Shown: positions 1 to 10,437 of the stretch, in pieces
How positions within the stretch are numbered: the first letter of the stretch is position 1
Layout: each line of letters opens with the position of its first letter
Source of the DNA: Citrobacter portucalensis
Lineage (GTDB): Bacteria; Pseudomonadota; Gammaproteobacteria; Enterobacterales; Enterobacteriaceae
Length of the DNA stretch: 64,000 nt
Direction: 5' to 3'
NCBI RefSeq assembly: GCF_002042885.1
Contig: NZ_MVFY01000006.1
Location: 62,001 to 126,000 of the forward strand
Notes under the pieces: model-generated
Databases searched by the model: none
Told to the model about the DNA's origin: nothing
The model's input: the letters and a program-made list of their open reading frames with translations, nothing else
Position numbers and translations under genes: made by a program

Positions 1-39
1 GCCGACTTGTTCAGCGGTATTCAGGGGGATCAGTCTCAT
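1..39 (-). CDS. nagB: Glucosamine-6-phosphate deaminase, N-terminus only
   Basis: The minus strand reads MRLIPLNTAEQVG before running off the window edge, which matches the start of E. coli NagB (MRLIPLTTAEQVG). NagB converts glucosamine-6-phosphate to fructose-6-phosphate and ammonia in the cytoplasm. The ATG is at 37-39, with an AGGTGA ribosome-binding site just upstream. It is divergent from nagE, as in E. coli, where NagC controls both genes. Only 13 codons are visible. Confidence 0.9.
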   Translation of the reverse strand, partial: MRLIPLNTAEQVG

Positions 40-133
40 TCTTCACCTCAAAAGTAAAAGTAAGCAGTTGGCGGATTGAGTCTCTGTGCAGTAATAAGCG
101 TAACCTGGTTTTGCATCGGTAAGGATCAATCCG

Positions 134-160
134 TTTCGATTTTTTGAATGATAAAATAAG
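134..160. promoter_or_regulatory. NagC-like operator, nagB side
   Basis: An A/T-rich imperfect palindrome with TTTCGATTTTTT on the left and GATAAAATAAG on the right, about 95 bp upstream of the nagB start. The position and base pattern suit the nagB-side NagC operator known in E. coli. It is weaker in symmetry than the site at 233-253, so the exact borders are uncertain. Confidence 0.5.
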
Positions 161-204
161 TTTTCCTGGTTAGCCAGTGAAAGGGAGGGTTAATAACGAT
201 ATTT

Positions 205-220
205 GGTGACTGGAATCACA
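205..220. promoter_or_regulatory. CRP-like site between nagB and nagE
   Basis: GGTGA-N6-TCACA matches the CRP consensus TGTGA-N6-TCACA at nine of ten conserved positions. It sits between the two NagC-like operators, as expected for the cAMP-CRP-activated divergent nag promoters of enterobacteria. Confidence 0.6.
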
Positions 221-232
221 AAAAACACGCGT

Positions 233-253
233 TTAATTTGCGATACGAATTAA
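233..253. promoter_or_regulatory. NagC operator, nagE side
   Basis: A 21-bp palindrome with arms TTAATT and AATTAA around TGCGATACG. This is the arrangement I recall for the high-affinity nagE operator of E. coli. GlcNAc-6-phosphate releases NagC and so induces nagE and nagBACD. Confidence 0.75.
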
Positions 254-381
254 TTTTTCACACACTCTGAATGTAGATGAATGGTTAATATCGTTGTTCC
301 AGAATCTTGCTGTCAGGAATGGTCGCACAATAAAAATATGGCTTCAAAGAAGCCTAATCGGGGTCTCGTAGGGGGAATAAA

Positions 382-2331
382 ATGAATATTTTAGGTTTTT
401 TCCAGCGGCTGGGTAGGGCGTTACAGCTCCCCATCGCTGTGCTGCCAGTCGCGGCACTGCTGCTGCGATTCGGCCAACCAGATTTACTTAACGTACCCTT
501 CATCGCGCAAGCGGGTGGGGCCATCTTTGATAACCTCGCGTTAATTTTTGCGATCGGTGTTGCTTCCAGCTGGTCAAAAGACAGCGCAGGTGCAGCAGCG
601 CTGGCAGGTGCGGTCGGTTATTTCATATTGACCAAAGCAATGGTTACCATTAACCCTGCAATCAATATGGGCGTGCTGGCTGGTATCATCACCGGTCTGG
701 TCGGCGGTGCCGTGTATAACCGCTGGTCTGGTATCAAACTGCCTGACTTCCTGAGCTTCTTTGGCGGCAAACGCTTTGTGCCGATCGCCACTGGCTTCTT
801 CTGTCTGGTGCTGGCTGCTATCTTCGGTTACGTATGGCCGCCGGTACAGAACGCCATCCATGCGGGTGGTGAGTGGATCGTGGGCGCTGGCGCGCTGGGT
901 TCCGGTATCTTTGGTTTCATCAACCGTCTGCTGATCCCAACCGGTCTGCATCAGGTGCTGAACACCATCGCCTGGTTCCAGATTGGCGAATTTACTAACG
1001 CTGCAGGTACCGTATTCCACGGTGACATCAACCGCTTCTACGCGGGTGACGGCACTGCGGGTATGTTCATGTCTGGCTTCTTCCCAATCATGATGTTTGG
1101 TCTGCCGGGTGCGGCGCTGGCGATGTACTTCGCGGCTCCGAAAGCACGTCGTCCGATGGTTGGCGGTATGCTGCTGTCCGTTGCGATCACCGCGTTCCTG
1201 ACCGGTGTTACCGAGCCGCTGGAATTCCTGTTCATGTTCCTGGCTCCACTGCTGTACCTCCTGCACGCACTGTTAACGGGTATCAGCCTGTTCGTTGCAA
1301 CACTGCTGGGGATCCACGCAGGCTTCTCCTTCTCCGCAGGTGCTATCGACTACGTGTTGATGTACAACCTGCCAGCAGCAAGTAAGAACGTCTGGATGCT
1401 GGTGGTGATGGGTCTGGTGTTCTTCGTTATCTACTTTGTGCTGTTCAGCGCGGTTATTCGTATGTTTAACCTGAAAACGCCGGGCCGCGAAGATAAAGAA
1501 GACGATATCGTTACTGAAGAAGCCAACAGCAACACTGAAGAAGGTTTGGCTCAACTGGCAACCAACTACATTGCAGCGGTTGGCGGTACTGATAACCTGA
1601 AAGCGATTGATGCCTGTATCACTCGTCTGCGTCTGACCGTTGCCGACTCCGGTCGCGTAAACGATGCGATGTGTAAGCGTTTAGGTGCATCTGGAGTAGT
1701 TAAGCTGAACAAGCAAACTATCCAGGTCATCGTGGGTGCGAAAGCCGAATCCATCGGCGACGAAATGAAGAAAGTTGTCGCGCGTGGTCCGGTGGCAGCA
1801 GCATCTGGTGAAAGTGCGCCAGCAGCAGCGGCCCCAGTAGCAAAACCGCAGGCTGTAGCGAATGCAGTCACCGTTGAAGCGCTGGTTTCTCCGATTACTG
1901 GTGACGTAGTTGCGCTGGAACAGGTTCCTGATGAAGCCTTCGCCAGCAAAGCAGTAGGCGACGGCGTGGCAGTGAAACCAACGGATAAAATCGTGGTTGC
2001 TCCGGCTGCGGGCACTATCGTGAAAATCTTCAACACTAACCATGCGTTCTGCCTGGAAACTGTTAAAGGCGCGGAAATCGTGGTCCATATGGGCATCGAT
2101 ACCGTAGCGCTGGAAGGCAAAGGCTTTAAGCGTCTGGTTGAAGAAGGTGCGGAAGTTACTGCAGGCCAACCGATTCTGGAAATGGATCTGGAGTTCCTGA
2201 ACGCTAACGCACGTTCGATGATAAGCCCGGTTGTGTGCAGCAACAGCGATGATTTCGGCGCTCTGGTTATTAAAGCCGAAGGTCATGTGGTTGCCGGTCA
2301 AACACCACTGTATGAGATTAAAGGTAAATAA
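382..2331 (+). CDS. nagE: N-acetylglucosamine-specific PTS transporter EIICBA
   Basis: Inner-membrane phosphotransferase permease that imports N-acetylglucosamine and phosphorylates it to GlcNAc-6-P for NagA/NagB. The 649-residue protein has the fused order IIC (about 1-370, hydrophobic), IIB, then IIA. Phosphorylation residues are visible: Cys412 in DACITRLRL of IIB and His569 in VHMGIDTV of IIA. An Ala/Pro-rich linker near residues 470-495 joins IIB to IIA. The start ATG follows a GGGGGAA ribosome-binding site. The gene is transcribed alone, divergent from nagB, and ends at a strong terminator. Confidence 0.97.
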   Translation: MNILGFFQRLGRALQLPIAVLPVAALLLRFGQPDLLNVPFIAQAGGAIFDNLALIFAIGVASSWSKDSAGAAALAGAVGYFILTKAMVTINPAINMGVLAGIITGLVGGAVYNRWSGIKLPDFLSFFGGKRFVPIATGFFCLVLAAIFGYVWPPVQNAIHAGGEWIVGAGALGSGIFGFINRLLIPTGLHQVLNTIAWFQIGEFTNAAGTVFHGDINRFYAGDGTAGMFMSGFFPIMMFGLPGAALAMYFAAPKARRPMVGGMLLSVAITAFLTGVTEPLEFLFMFLAPLLYLLHALLTGISLFVATLLGIHAGFSFSAGAIDYVLMYNLPAASKNVWMLVVMGLVFFVIYFVLFSAVIRMFNLKTPGREDKEDDIVTEEANSNTEEGLAQLATNYIAAVGGTDNLKAIDACITRLRLTVADSGRVNDAMCKRLGASGVVKLNKQTIQVIVGAKAESIGDEMKKVVARGPVAAASGESAPAAAAPVAKPQAVANAVTVEALVSPITGDVVALEQVPDEAFASKAVGDGVAVKPTDKIVVAPAAGTIVKIFNTNHAFCLETVKGAEIVVHMGIDTVALEGKGFKRLVEEGAEVTAGQPILEMDLEFLNANARSMISPVVCSNSDDFGALVIKAEGHVVAGQTPLYEIKGK

Positions 2332-2363
2332 CTGCTCCTGAGTAAAGTGAGTTAAGTGCCTTA

Positions 2364-2397
2364 AGCGGCGGGGGATATTCCTCCGCCGCTTTTTTTT
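2364..2397 (+). terminator. nagE rho-independent terminator
   Basis: A GC-rich hairpin with AGCGGCGG and CCGCCGCT arms, followed directly by a run of T, 33 bases after the nagE stop. Confidence 0.9.
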
Positions 2398-2518
2398 GCA
2401 GCAAATGCCCTCATATATCCTGTTGAAACACCTTTTTTGTGCAACTAATAGTTGTCTCCTGACGTCGCTTATAAGATCATACTCCGTTATACGTTGTTTA
2501 CGCTTTGAGGAATCCACG

Positions 2519-4186
2519 ATGAGTGAGGCTGAAGCCCGCCCGAGTAATTTTATTCGTCAGATCATCGATGAAGATCTGGCCAGTGGTAAGCACACCACTA
2601 TCCATACCCGTTTTCCGCCGGAGCCAAATGGCTATCTGCACATTGGCCACGCGAAATCCATTTGTCTGAACTTTGGCATTGCGCAAGATTACCAGGGCCA
2701 GTGCAACCTGCGTTTTGATGATACGAACCCGGTTAAAGAAGATATCGAGTACGTTGAGTCGATTAAAAACGACGTTGAATGGTTAGGTTTCCACTGGACT
2801 GGCGACATTCGCTACTCTTCGGATTACTTCGATCAGCTTCACGCCTATGCAGTAGAGCTTATTAATAAAGGCCTGGCGTACGTTGACGAACTGTCAGCGG
2901 ACGAAATCCGCGAATACCGCGGCACGCTGACTCAGCCTGGCAAAAATAGCCCGTACCGCGATCGTAGCGTCGAAGAGAACCTGGCGCTGTTCGAAAAAAT
3001 GCGTACCGGTGGCTTTGAAGAAGGTAAAGCCTGCCTGCGCGCGAAAATCGATATGGCGTCGCCGTTTATCGTGATGCGCGATCCGGTGCTGTACCGCATT
3101 AAGTTCGCCGAACACCACCAGACCGGCAACAAGTGGTGCATCTACCCGATGTACGATTTTACCCACTGCATCAGCGATGCGCTGGAAGGCATTACGCATT
3201 CCCTGTGTACGCTGGAGTTCCAGGATAACCGTCGTCTGTACGACTGGGTGCTGGACAACATCACCATTCCGGTTCATCCGCGTCAGTACGAATTCTCGCG
3301 CCTGAATCTGGAATATACCGTGATGTCCAAGCGCAAGCTGAACCTGCTGGTGACCGACAAGCACGTTGAAGGCTGGGACGATCCGCGTATGCCGACGATT
3401 TCTGGCCTGCGTCGTCGCGGTTATACCGCTGCCGCGATCCGTGAGTTCTGCAAACGCATTGGCGTGACCAAGCAAGACAACACCATTGAGATCGCTTCTC
3501 TGGAATCCTGTATCCGCGAAGATCTGAACGAAAACGCCCCGCGCGCGATGGCGGTTATCGATCCGGTTAAACTGGTTATCGAAAACTATCCGCAGGGCGA
3601 AAGCGAATTGGTCACCATGCCTAACCATCCGAACAAACCGGAAATGGGCAGCCGCGAAGTGCCATTTAGCGGTGAAATTTGGATCGATCGCGCAGACTTC
3701 CGTGAAGAAGCGAACAAGCAGTACAAGCGTCTGGTGATGGGCAAAGAAGTACGTCTGCGTAATGCTTATGTGATCAAGGCCGAACGTGTTGAGAAAGATG
3801 CGGAAGGGAATATCACCACCATTTTCTGCACCTACGATGCCGACACCCTGAGCAAAGACCCGGCCGATGGTCGTAAAGTCAAAGGCGTTATTCACTGGGT
3901 GAGCGCGTCCCATGCGCTGCCGATTGAAATCCGCTTGTACGATCGTCTGTTTAGCGTGCCAAATCCAGGCGCGGCGGAAGACTTCCTGTCCGTTATTAAC
4001 CCGGAATCGCTGGTCATTAAGCAGGGTTACGGTGAGCCGTCGCTGAAGGCAGCGGTTGCAGGTAAAGCGTTCCAGTTTGAGCGTGAAGGTTACTTCTGCC
4101 TGGACAGTCGTTATGCAACGGCTGACAAGCTGGTGTTTAACCGTACCGTTGGTCTACGTGACACGTGGGCTAAAGCGGGCGAATAA
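2519..4186 (+). CDS. glnS: Glutaminyl-tRNA synthetase
   Basis: Class I aminoacyl-tRNA synthetase that charges tRNA-Gln. The HIGH motif appears as [12 protein letters not shown] near residues 34-45 and the KMSKS-type motif as VMSKRKLN near 267-274. The C-terminal anticodon-binding beta-barrels follow. I chose the ATG at 2519 ([11 protein letters not shown]) because it has GAGGAA upstream and matches E. coli GlnS; the longer in-frame start at 2396 lies in the nagE terminator. The protein is 555 residues against 554 in E. coli, the extra residue falling near [10 protein letters not shown]. Confidence 0.97.
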   Translation: MSEAEARPSNFIRQIIDEDLASGKHTTIHTRFPPEPNGYLHIGHAKSICLNFGIAQDYQGQCNLRFDDTNPVKEDIEYVESIKNDVEWLGFHWTGDIRYSSDYFDQLHAYAVELINKGLAYVDELSADEIREYRGTLTQPGKNSPYRDRSVEENLALFEKMRTGGFEEGKACLRAKIDMASPFIVMRDPVLYRIKFAEHHQTGNKWCIYPMYDFTHCISDALEGITHSLCTLEFQDNRRLYDWVLDNITIPVHPRQYEFSRLNLEYTVMSKRKLNLLVTDKHVEGWDDPRMPTISGLRRRGYTAAAIREFCKRIGVTKQDNTIEIASLESCIREDLNENAPRAMAVIDPVKLVIENYPQGESELVTMPNHPNKPEMGSREVPFSGEIWIDRADFREEANKQYKRLVMGKEVRLRNAYVIKAERVEKDAEGNITTIFCTYDADTLSKDPADGRKVKGVIHWVSASHALPIEIRLYDRLFSVPNPGAAEDFLSVINPESLVIKQGYGEPSLKAAVAGKAFQFEREGYFCLDSRYATADKLVFNRTVGLRDTWAKAGE

Positions 4187-4205
4187 GCCGCAACACATCC
4201 TCTCT

Positions 4206-4233
4206 AAACGCCGCTTCATGCGGCGTTTTTTTT
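4206..4233 (+). terminator. glnS rho-independent terminator
   Basis: AACGCCGC and GCGGCGTT arms with a four-base loop followed by eight T residues, 19 bases past the glnS stop. Confidence 0.9.
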
Positions 4234-4622
4234 CGCAAAAAAACCGTGTTCCAGGCTCCGTTTGCGGAGCGAATTAATTACATGTCCGTAATAATGGACT
4301 GGGCGAATGTTTTTACGTTTAAATAACTTACCTCAATATGAAATGGGCTGAAACCGATTTCATCTCCATGGAAAACAAGCGATTTTTTCATTTTTTCAAC
4401 GCTTTTTTATCTTCCAATGAAAATGTAACAGAAAGCAATCAAATATGTGCGGTTGCTCATACTATTACATACTCGTTACAGAAAGAGATTGATAATTCGC
4501 GTCGCGAAAAATAGTCTATTCATTGTAGTCACTGAGGTTTTCTTAGCGCTACTTTTTTATTTTTTGTTTTTTCGCTGTCCGCTTTTGTCGGCAGCATTTT
4601 ATACGTCAAAGAGGATTAACAT
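4234..4622 (+). promoter_or_regulatory. chiP promoter and 5' leader
   Basis: An A/T-rich stretch of 389 bases with no convincing gene. In E. coli and Salmonella this interval holds NagC-repressed promoters and a leader controlled by the small RNA ChiX. I can place the ChiX pairing site at the 3' end but could not position NagC operators with confidence. An in-frame ORF at 4447-4746 overlaps chiP in another frame and has no family resemblance. Confidence 0.6.
4604..4615 (+). promoter_or_regulatory. ChiX sRNA pairing site over the chiP ribosome-binding site
   Basis: CGTCAAAGAGGA includes the chiP Shine-Dalgarno sequence and is the exact reverse complement of the UCCUCUUUGACG seed of enterobacterial ChiX, as I remember that sRNA. 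Pairing would block translation of chiP when chitooligosaccharides are absent. The chiX gene itself is not in this window. Confidence 0.8.
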
Positions 4623-6029
4623 ATGCGTACGTTTAGTGGCAAACGTAGTACGCTGGCGCTGGCTATCGCCGGTATCACAGCAATGTCGGGTTTTGTTGTC
4701 GCTCCGCAGGTACACGCCGAAGGATTTATTGATGACTCAACCTTAACCGGCGGCATCTATTACTGGCAGCGTGAGCGTGACCGTAAAGATGTGACCGATC
4801 ATGACAAATATAAAACCAACCTTTCTCACTCCACCTGGAACGCTAACCTCGACTTCCAGTCCGGTTACGCGGCCGATATGTTTGGTATTGATATCGCAGC
4901 ATTTACCGCTATTGAAATGAACGAAAGTAGCGAAAGCGGCCATCCAAACGAAATCGCATTCTCTTCTAAAAATAAAGGCTATGACGAGGATTACTCCGGC
5001 GATAAGAGCGGGATTAGCCTTTATAAAGCAGCAGCCAAATTTAAATACGGCCCAACCTGGGCGCGCGCCGGTTACATTCAACCAACCGGGCAGACTCTGC
5101 TGGCACCGCACTGGAGTTTTATGCCAGGTACCTATCAGGGTGCTGAAGCCGGTGCCAACTTCGATTACGGTGATGCTGGCGCACTGAGCTTCTCCTATAT
5201 GTGGGCTAACGAATATAAAGCACCGTGGCACACCGAAGTCGATAAATTCTATCAGGCTGATAAAAAGACCAGCGTTGATTACCTGCACTCAATTGGCGCG
5301 AAATATGACTTCAAAAATAACCTGTTGCTGGAAGCGGCATTTGGTCAGTCTGAAGGTTACGTCGATCAGTACTTCGCAAAAGCCAGCTACAAATTCGATT
5401 TAGGCGGTAACCCATTTACCACCAGCTACCAGTTCTACGGTGCACGCGACAAGGTTGATGATCGTACCGTGAACGATATTTATGATGGCACTGCCTGGTT
5501 GCAGGCGTTGACCTTTGGCTACAAAGTGGCAGAAGTCGTTGACCTTCGTCTGGAAGGGACCTGGGTTAAAGCGGACGGCCAGCAGGGTTACTTCCTGCAG
5601 CGTATGACCCCAACCTACGCCTCTTCAAACGGTCGTCTGGATGTCTGGTGGGATAACCGTTCTGACTTCAACGCCAACGGTGAAAAGGCAGTCTTCTTCG
5701 GCGCAATGTATGACCTGAAGAACTGGAATCTGCCGGGCTGGGCGGTAGGCGCGTCCTACGTTTACGCATGGGATGCTAAGCCATCAACCTGGCAGCTCAA
5801 CCCGGATGCGTACTACGACAAAAACCGGACTATCGAAGAATCTTCTTACAGCCTGGATGCGGTCTACACCCTGCAGGAAGGTCGTGCGAAGGGCACCATG
5901 TTTAAGCTGCACTTCACTCAGTACGACAACCATTCAGACATTCCGAGCTGGGGCGGTGGCTACGGCAACATGTTCCAGGATGAGCGCGACGTGAAGTTCA
6001 TCGTTATTGCTCCGTTCACCATCTTCTAA
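4623..6029 (+). CDS. chiP: Chitoporin, OprD-family outer-membrane channel
   Basis: Outer-membrane porin for chitosugars, formerly YbfM. The 468-residue precursor has a Sec signal peptide (residues 1-32, cleavage after VHA) and then alternating beta-strand sequence rich in Tyr, Trp and Asp. It ends in Phe (APFTIF), the usual C-terminal signature for outer-membrane insertion. The start has an AGAGGA ribosome-binding site that is also the ChiX target. It forms an operon with chiQ 49 bases downstream. Confidence 0.95.
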   Translation: MRTFSGKRSTLALAIAGITAMSGFVVAPQVHAEGFIDDSTLTGGIYYWQRERDRKDVTDHDKYKTNLSHSTWNANLDFQSGYAADMFGIDIAAFTAIEMNESSESGHPNEIAFSSKNKGYDEDYSGDKSGISLYKAAAKFKYGPTWARAGYIQPTGQTLLAPHWSFMPGTYQGAEAGANFDYGDAGALSFSYMWANEYKAPWHTEVDKFYQADKKTSVDYLHSIGAKYDFKNNLLLEAAFGQSEGYVDQYFAKASYKFDLGGNPFTTSYQFYGARDKVDDRTVNDIYDGTAWLQALTFGYKVAEVVDLRLEGTWVKADGQQGYFLQRMTPTYASSNGRLDVWWDNRSDFNANGEKAVFFGAMYDLKNWNLPGWAVGASYVYAWDAKPSTWQLNPDAYYDKNRTIEESSYSLDAVYTLQEGRAKGTMFKLHFTQYDNHSDIPSWGGGYGNMFQDERDVKFIVIAPFTIF

Positions 6030-6078
6030 TGCCAACAGCGGCAGGCCGGGTGCCTGCCGCCTCGTTGAGGAAAGTGCT

Positions 6079-6411
6079 ATGAAAAAACTGATACTCATCG
6101 CCGTTATGGCATCAGGGCTGGTGGCGTGTGCGCAATCTCCTGCGCCGAAAGAGGACAGCCGTCTGAAAGAAGCCTACAGCGCGTGTATTAATACCGCGCA
6201 GGGATCGCCGGAGAAAATTGAAGCCTGCCAAAGCGTGTTGAATGTGCTGAAGAAAGAAAAACAGCACCAACAGTTTGCCAATGAAGAAAGCGTACGCGTG
6301 CTGGATTATCAGCAGTGTATCCAGGCCACGCGCACGGGTAACGGTCAGTCCGTCAATGCTGATTGTGACAAGGTCTGGCAGGAAATACGCAGTAAGAATA
6401 CTGCGCAGTAA
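6079..6411 (+). CDS. chiQ: Chitosugar-induced lipoprotein
   Basis: A 110-residue lipoprotein, formerly YbfN, cotranscribed with chiP. The N-terminus MKKLILIAVMASGLVAC has a lipobox (LVAC) with the lipidated Cys at residue 17. The mature part is charged and has several further Cys residues (SACINTA, EACQS, QQCIQ, ADCDK). I chose the ATG at 6079, preceded by GAGG, over an upstream in-frame ATG inside chiP. Its molecular function is unknown; E. coli ChiQ is of similar size. Confidence 0.9.
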   Translation: MKKLILIAVMASGLVACAQSPAPKEDSRLKEAYSACINTAQGSPEKIEACQSVLNVLKKEKQHQQFANEESVRVLDYQQCIQATRTGNGQSVNADCDKVWQEIRSKNTAQ

Positions 6412-6429
6412 ATCGAAAAATGAAAATAC

Positions 6430-6459
6430 AACGGGCGGAGAATTCTCCGCCCGTTTGCA
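6430..6459. terminator. Bidirectional terminator between chiQ and tcuC
   Basis: A perfect palindrome with AACGGGCGGAGAA and TTCTCCGCCCGTT halves lies between two convergent genes, with T on the plus side and A-rich sequence on the other. It probably ends both chiPQ and tcuRABC transcripts. Confidence 0.75.
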
Positions 6460-6461
6460 TG

Positions 6462-7757
6462 TCAGAGTTTCTGTTCGGCCGGTTGATAATGACGACTCAG
6501 GCGGACAAACAACATTGCCGTGGCGGCGAGTCCGCAAAGTGCCGCGCACATCAGCCACCATCCCGGCGAGCTTTTATCTCCGGTTAGCTGGACCAGCGCC
6601 GTGGATATGACGGGTGTCAGACCGCCAAAAATCGCCGTAGCCAGACTGAAGGCCAGTGAAAAACCCACCGTACGGACATAGACAGGCATTACCTCGGTGA
6701 GTGCCGCGACCATTGCCCCATTGTACATACCAAAAAAGAACGAGAACCAAAGCAGGACCAGCGTCATGCGCATAAAATCTGGCGCGGCGGTGAGCCAGTG
6801 CATGACCGGCCAGGTGGTGAGCAGTGCGAGTACGGTAATCCCCATCAACACCGGGCGGCGACCAATTCGGTCAGAAATCGCTCCGCCAATCGGCAGCCAG
6901 ATAAAGTTAGAAATACCGACCAGCATGGTGACGATCAGGCTGTCGCGAGCGCTCAGATGGAGTACAGCCCTGCCATAGGTCGGGGTATAGACGGTAATAA
7001 AGTAAAACGTCGTTGTGGTCATCGCCACCAGCAGTGTACCCGCTGAGATCAGACGCCAGTTTTTGATGATAGTGGTGAAAATTTCCCTGGTGTCGGGACG
7101 GTGTGTACGTTGTAAAAATGCGTCCGTTTCCTGAAGCGAGCGGCGCAGGACGAAGATCAACGGAATAATCATACAACCAATAAAGAACGGAATGCGCCAG
7201 CCCCATTCAGAGATTTCATCGTGCCCCAGCGTGGCATTCAGGCCGTAGCCAATCAGCGCTGCCACCACAATGGCAACCTGTTGGCTGGCGGACTGCCAGC
7301 TGGTGTAGAAACCTTTATTGCCAGGCGTGGCGATTTCAGAAAGATAAACCGAAACGCCGCCCAACTCTACGCCCGCAGAGAAGCCCTGCAATAATCGACC
7401 GACTAATACCAGCACAGGAGCCAGCAGGCCAATACTTTGATAACCGGGTACCAGGGCAATCAGCAGGGTACCGCATCCCATAATGGCCAGCGTCACCATC
7501 AGCCCTTTCCTGCGACCAATTCTGTCGATATAAGCACCCAGCACGATTGCGCCAACGGGCCGCATTAAAAAACCCGAACCGAAAACCGCAAAGGTCAACA
7601 TGAGCCCGGCAAACTCACTCTCCGCGGGGAAGAAAGTCTTTGCGATATAGGTGGCGTAAAACCCGAACAGAAAAAAGTCGAACTGTTCGAGAAAATTACC
7701 GCTGGTTACCCGCAGTATTGCGCCGAAAGTTCCGGTGCGCGATGGTTGTTGTGTCAT
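6462..7757 (-). CDS. tcuC: MFS tricarballylate/citrate:proton symporter
   Basis: A 431-residue major facilitator of the metabolite:H+ symporter group with 12 predicted membrane segments, same family as CitA. The MFS loop motifs [12 protein letters not shown] and [11 protein letters not shown] are present after helices 2 and 8. In Salmonella the orthologue imports tricarballylate for use as carbon source, and related CitA proteins import citrate. It is the last gene of tcuABC, 53 bases after tcuB. Whether the main substrate here is tricarballylate or citrate cannot be read from sequence. Confidence 0.9.
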   Translation of the reverse strand: MTQQPSRTGTFGAILRVTSGNFLEQFDFFLFGFYATYIAKTFFPAESEFAGLMLTFAVFGSGFLMRPVGAIVLGAYIDRIGRRKGLMVTLAIMGCGTLLIALVPGYQSIGLLAPVLVLVGRLLQGFSAGVELGGVSVYLSEIATPGNKGFYTSWQSASQQVAIVVAALIGYGLNATLGHDEISEWGWRIPFFIGCMIIPLIFVLRRSLQETDAFLQRTHRPDTREIFTTIIKNWRLISAGTLLVAMTTTTFYFITVYTPTYGRAVLHLSARDSLIVTMLVGISNFIWLPIGGAISDRIGRRPVLMGITVLALLTTWPVMHWLTAAPDFMRMTLVLLWFSFFFGMYNGAMVAALTEVMPVYVRTVGFSLAFSLATAIFGGLTPVISTALVQLTGDKSSPGWWLMCAALCGLAATAMLFVRLSRHYQPAEQKL

Positions 7758-7810
7758 TGGGTTTGCTCCACTGTCTTATCATAATATTTATAGAGGTAAG
7801 AGTGTGCGGG

Positions 7811-8950
7811 TTAGTCGCCTGTGACCCCCGCCTGTTTGCCGCGCCGTTTCTCAATCGCCCACTTGAGTAAGGCTGCGCAGCGGTAAAATCCGTGGGCAAA
7901 TTTTCCGTAAGGAATGGTCAGAAAAAGCGCCATGACCATGCCGAGATGAATGGCCAGTAAAATAGCCATCCATGAGGTATCTCTTCCCGCCAGCAGCGCC
8001 AGACCGGTCAGACTGGTCAGCAGCAGCAGCAAAATAAAACCGCGATCCATCGGTTTTTGCCGGGCGTCGCCGTGTAGCGGTGAGCGCCTGAGATTAAGCC
8101 ATAGCAAGCCAGCCGGACCGACAACCAGGCCAATGCCACCCAACGTGCCCAGCATGACCGGAACGCTGAAGAACGGGTAGGGTGCTTCTATGCCTGCAAA
8201 GTAGTGATAGCCCGTTGCCACCACGGTGGCGGCAAAGCAGAGCATAAAACCATAGAAGGTAAAGTGGTGGAAACGGCGACGCATCAGGGTGAAAGCATCA
8301 TCCGCTTCGTTACAACCTTTGCCATGGCCTCCATCGAGATACTTCAGCGTCAGCGCATTGTGCGAGGCTTCAGCAATCTCGGCGGAACGCGGCATGCCCG
8401 GAGAAATCTCGCGCCAGAAGCGGATCACGCCTGCCATCAGCAAACCGATCGCCAGAACAAAGACCGAACCAAACATCCAGGCCAGCAGGTTATGCGGGAA
8501 AATTTGATAGAAATCCCCGGCCAGCGGAGGATGGAATAGTGAACCTTTCAAACCTATAGCGAGGAGTAAAAACAGGATCAGACCGAATACCAGCGCCAGC
8601 GTCACGGTTACGCCTGCGCGACGATATAGCGCTCCAAAAGCGGCGGGCTGCGCGTAATGCTGATAGGTTTCGAGCCGGACTTCCGCCATCGCCTTCGGCA
8701 CGTTGATGGCAAATTCATGAGGCGGGGCATACTGACACGCGTGCAGGCAAGCGCCGCAGTTATGGCACAAGTTTGCCAGATAATTGATATCCGCTTTACC
8801 GAATTCCAGACGTTGCGTCATGGCCGGGAATACGGCGCAAAAGCCTTCACAATAGCGACAGGCATTGCACACCTGCATCACACGTTCAACTTCAGCTTCC
8901 GGTTCGGTGATAATTTGCGCTTTGATGATCAGTTTCTCAAGCTGCTTCAT
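7811..8950 (-). CDS. tcuB: Tricarballylate utilisation membrane iron-sulfur protein
   Basis: A 379-residue protein thought to reoxidise the TcuA flavin and pass electrons to the quinone pool. Two ferredoxin-type cysteine clusters occur in the N-terminal 80 residues ([11 protein letters not shown] and [11 protein letters not shown]), followed by a membrane region of several helices like heme-type quinone reductases (CitB family). I chose the ATG at 8950 (MKQLEKL), which gives a 14-base overlap with tcuA, over a longer frame start 18 codons upstream. Confidence 0.9.
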   Translation of the reverse strand: MKQLEKLIIKAQIITEPEAEVERVMQVCNACRYCEGFCAVFPAMTQRLEFGKADINYLANLCHNCGACLHACQYAPPHEFAINVPKAMAEVRLETYQHYAQPAAFGALYRRAGVTVTLALVFGLILFLLLAIGLKGSLFHPPLAGDFYQIFPHNLLAWMFGSVFVLAIGLLMAGVIRFWREISPGMPRSAEIAEASHNALTLKYLDGGHGKGCNEADDAFTLMRRRFHHFTFYGFMLCFAATVVATGYHYFAGIEAPYPFFSVPVMLGTLGGIGLVVGPAGLLWLNLRRSPLHGDARQKPMDRGFILLLLLTSLTGLALLAGRDTSWMAILLAIHLGMVMALFLTIPYGKFAHGFYRCAALLKWAIEKRRGKQAGVTGD

Positions 8951-10340
8951 GACGTGTCTCCTTACGTGCGGCCAGCGCGGCTTCTTTTCCGGCAATGCGG
9001 CCAAAGGTCGTGCCGATCGACATCCCCACGCCTGCGGTGTAACCCTTGCCCAGCACGTTGCCCGCCATCATCTCTCCGGCGACGAACAGGTTACGGCTTG
9101 GAAGCCCTGCAAAATGCACAGCGGCGCGTTCGTTCACTTTTAACCCAAGATAAGTGAAGGTGATTCCTGGCCGCAGGGCGTAGCCGTAGTAAGGCGGTTG
9201 ATCCAGCGGTCGCGCCCAATGCGTTTTCGCGGGTAGCAAATCTTTAGTGGCGCAGTTATCCAGAACGGTATGGTCGAACTGACCTGGCTGGCAGGCGTTG
9301 TTGTACTCTGTCACGGTGTGGGTAAAGCGTTCGGCATCCAGTCCTAACTGAAAGGCCAGTTCAGCCAGCGTATTGGCCTGCGTGCCAGGAAAGACCGGAG
9401 GCATGAAGTGTCCGATAGCTTTACTGTCGATGATGGAGTAGCCAATCTGTCCTGGCTGTTGAGCGACCAGACGTCCCCAGATGGCGTAGCGTTTGGGCCA
9501 GAAATCTTCACCTTCATCATAAAAACGCTCAGCATCCCGGTTCACCACAATACCGAGCGAAACGCAGTCCACGCGGGTGCAAATCCCGCCATCATATAAT
9601 GGTGCTCTGGCATCAATAGCAACACAGTGTGACTGGGAGGGATCGCCGATAATGTCTGCGCCAGCATCCATCATAAATTTGAGCAGTACGCCCTGATTAA
9701 AACTCGTGCCGCGAATCAGGAAGTTATCCGCAGGCCACTCGCCGCGGGCATTTTCCCCCCAGGCTTCGCGCAACCACTCCCGGTTAGATTCGAATCCGCC
9801 AGCGGCAAGCACGCAGGATTTCGCTGTGATGCGCTCTTCGCCTGCCAACGCCGCCACGAACTCACCATTACGCAGTTCAAGCGTCTGAACGGGGGTGTTA
9901 TAGCGAATTTGAACGCCCAGCTTTTCTGCGCTGCGGTAATAGGCATTCACCAGGGCCTTTCCACCGCCCATAAAAAAGGCGTTGGTTCGCGCCACGTGCA
10001 AAGCGCCGGAGAGAGGAGGTTGAAAGTTAACGCCGTGCTGACGCATCCAGTCACGGCATTGTGAAGAGGTACGGATCACCAGACGCGCCAGCGCTTCGTT
10101 GGTATTCCCTTCCGTGACGCGCCACAGATCCTGCCAGAATTCTTCTTCAGGATAGCTTTCCACCAGCACATCCTGCGGCGCGTCATGCATACAACGTAAA
10201 TTACGTGTGTGTTGGGAGTTTCCTCCGCGCCATTCACGGGGAGCCGCTTCGAGCAGGAGTACCGAAGCTCCTTGCTCGCGGGCAGACAAGGCAGCGCATA
10301 ACGCGGCATTGCCACCGCCAATTACCAGAACATCAACCAT
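8937..10340 (-). CDS. tcuA: Tricarballylate dehydrogenase, FAD-dependent
   Basis: Oxidises tricarballylate to cis-aconitate, which then enters the TCA cycle. The 467-residue protein belongs to the fumarate reductase/succinate dehydrogenase flavoprotein family. The N-terminal FAD-binding motif [15 protein letters not shown] and the C-terminal FAD-contacting segment [14 protein letters not shown] are visible. The start at 10340 has GGAG at good spacing; a start six codons earlier lacks it. The stop overlaps the tcuB start, so the two are translationally coupled. Confidence 0.92.
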   Translation of the reverse strand: MVDVLVIGGGNAALCAALSAREQGASVLLLEAAPREWRGGNSQHTRNLRCMHDAPQDVLVESYPEEEFWQDLWRVTEGNTNEALARLVIRTSSQCRDWMRQHGVNFQPPLSGALHVARTNAFFMGGGKALVNAYYRSAEKLGVQIRYNTPVQTLELRNGEFVAALAGEERITAKSCVLAAGGFESNREWLREAWGENARGEWPADNFLIRGTSFNQGVLLKFMMDAGADIIGDPSQSHCVAIDARAPLYDGGICTRVDCVSLGIVVNRDAERFYDEGEDFWPKRYAIWGRLVAQQPGQIGYSIIDSKAIGHFMPPVFPGTQANTLAELAFQLGLDAERFTHTVTEYNNACQPGQFDHTVLDNCATKDLLPAKTHWARPLDQPPYYGYALRPGITFTYLGLKVNERAAVHFAGLPSRNLFVAGEMMAGNVLGKGYTAGVGMSIGTTFGRIAGKEAALAARKETRHEAA

Positions 10341-10437
10341 CGTATACTCCATTACCATTTAACTAATTGTTAAATTTGTAATTGAAATGTATACGCACGG
10401 CTTGTGCGGGCGCTATGACGTGGTGCTAAACGGTACT

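Larger units (their letters stand above)
40..381. promoter_or_regulatory. nagB-nagE divergent control region
   Basis: This 342-base stretch has no gene. It lies between the divergent nagB and nagE starts and carries a strong NagC-type palindrome, a CRP-like site and a second A/T-rich NagC-like site, each listed separately. In E. coli NagC binds one site at each promoter and loops the DNA between them; the spacing here is compatible with that. A GGGGGAA ribosome-binding site precedes the nagE ATG. Confidence 0.8.

Noticed and set aside
2894-3913. A 339-codon minus-strand frame inside glnS
   Set aside because: Antisense shadow of a conserved gene with biased third positions; the translation has no recognisable domain.
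4447-4746. A 99-codon plus-strand frame before chiP
   Set aside because: It runs through the chiP leader and into chiP in another frame, covers the ChiX site, and its product has no family likeness.
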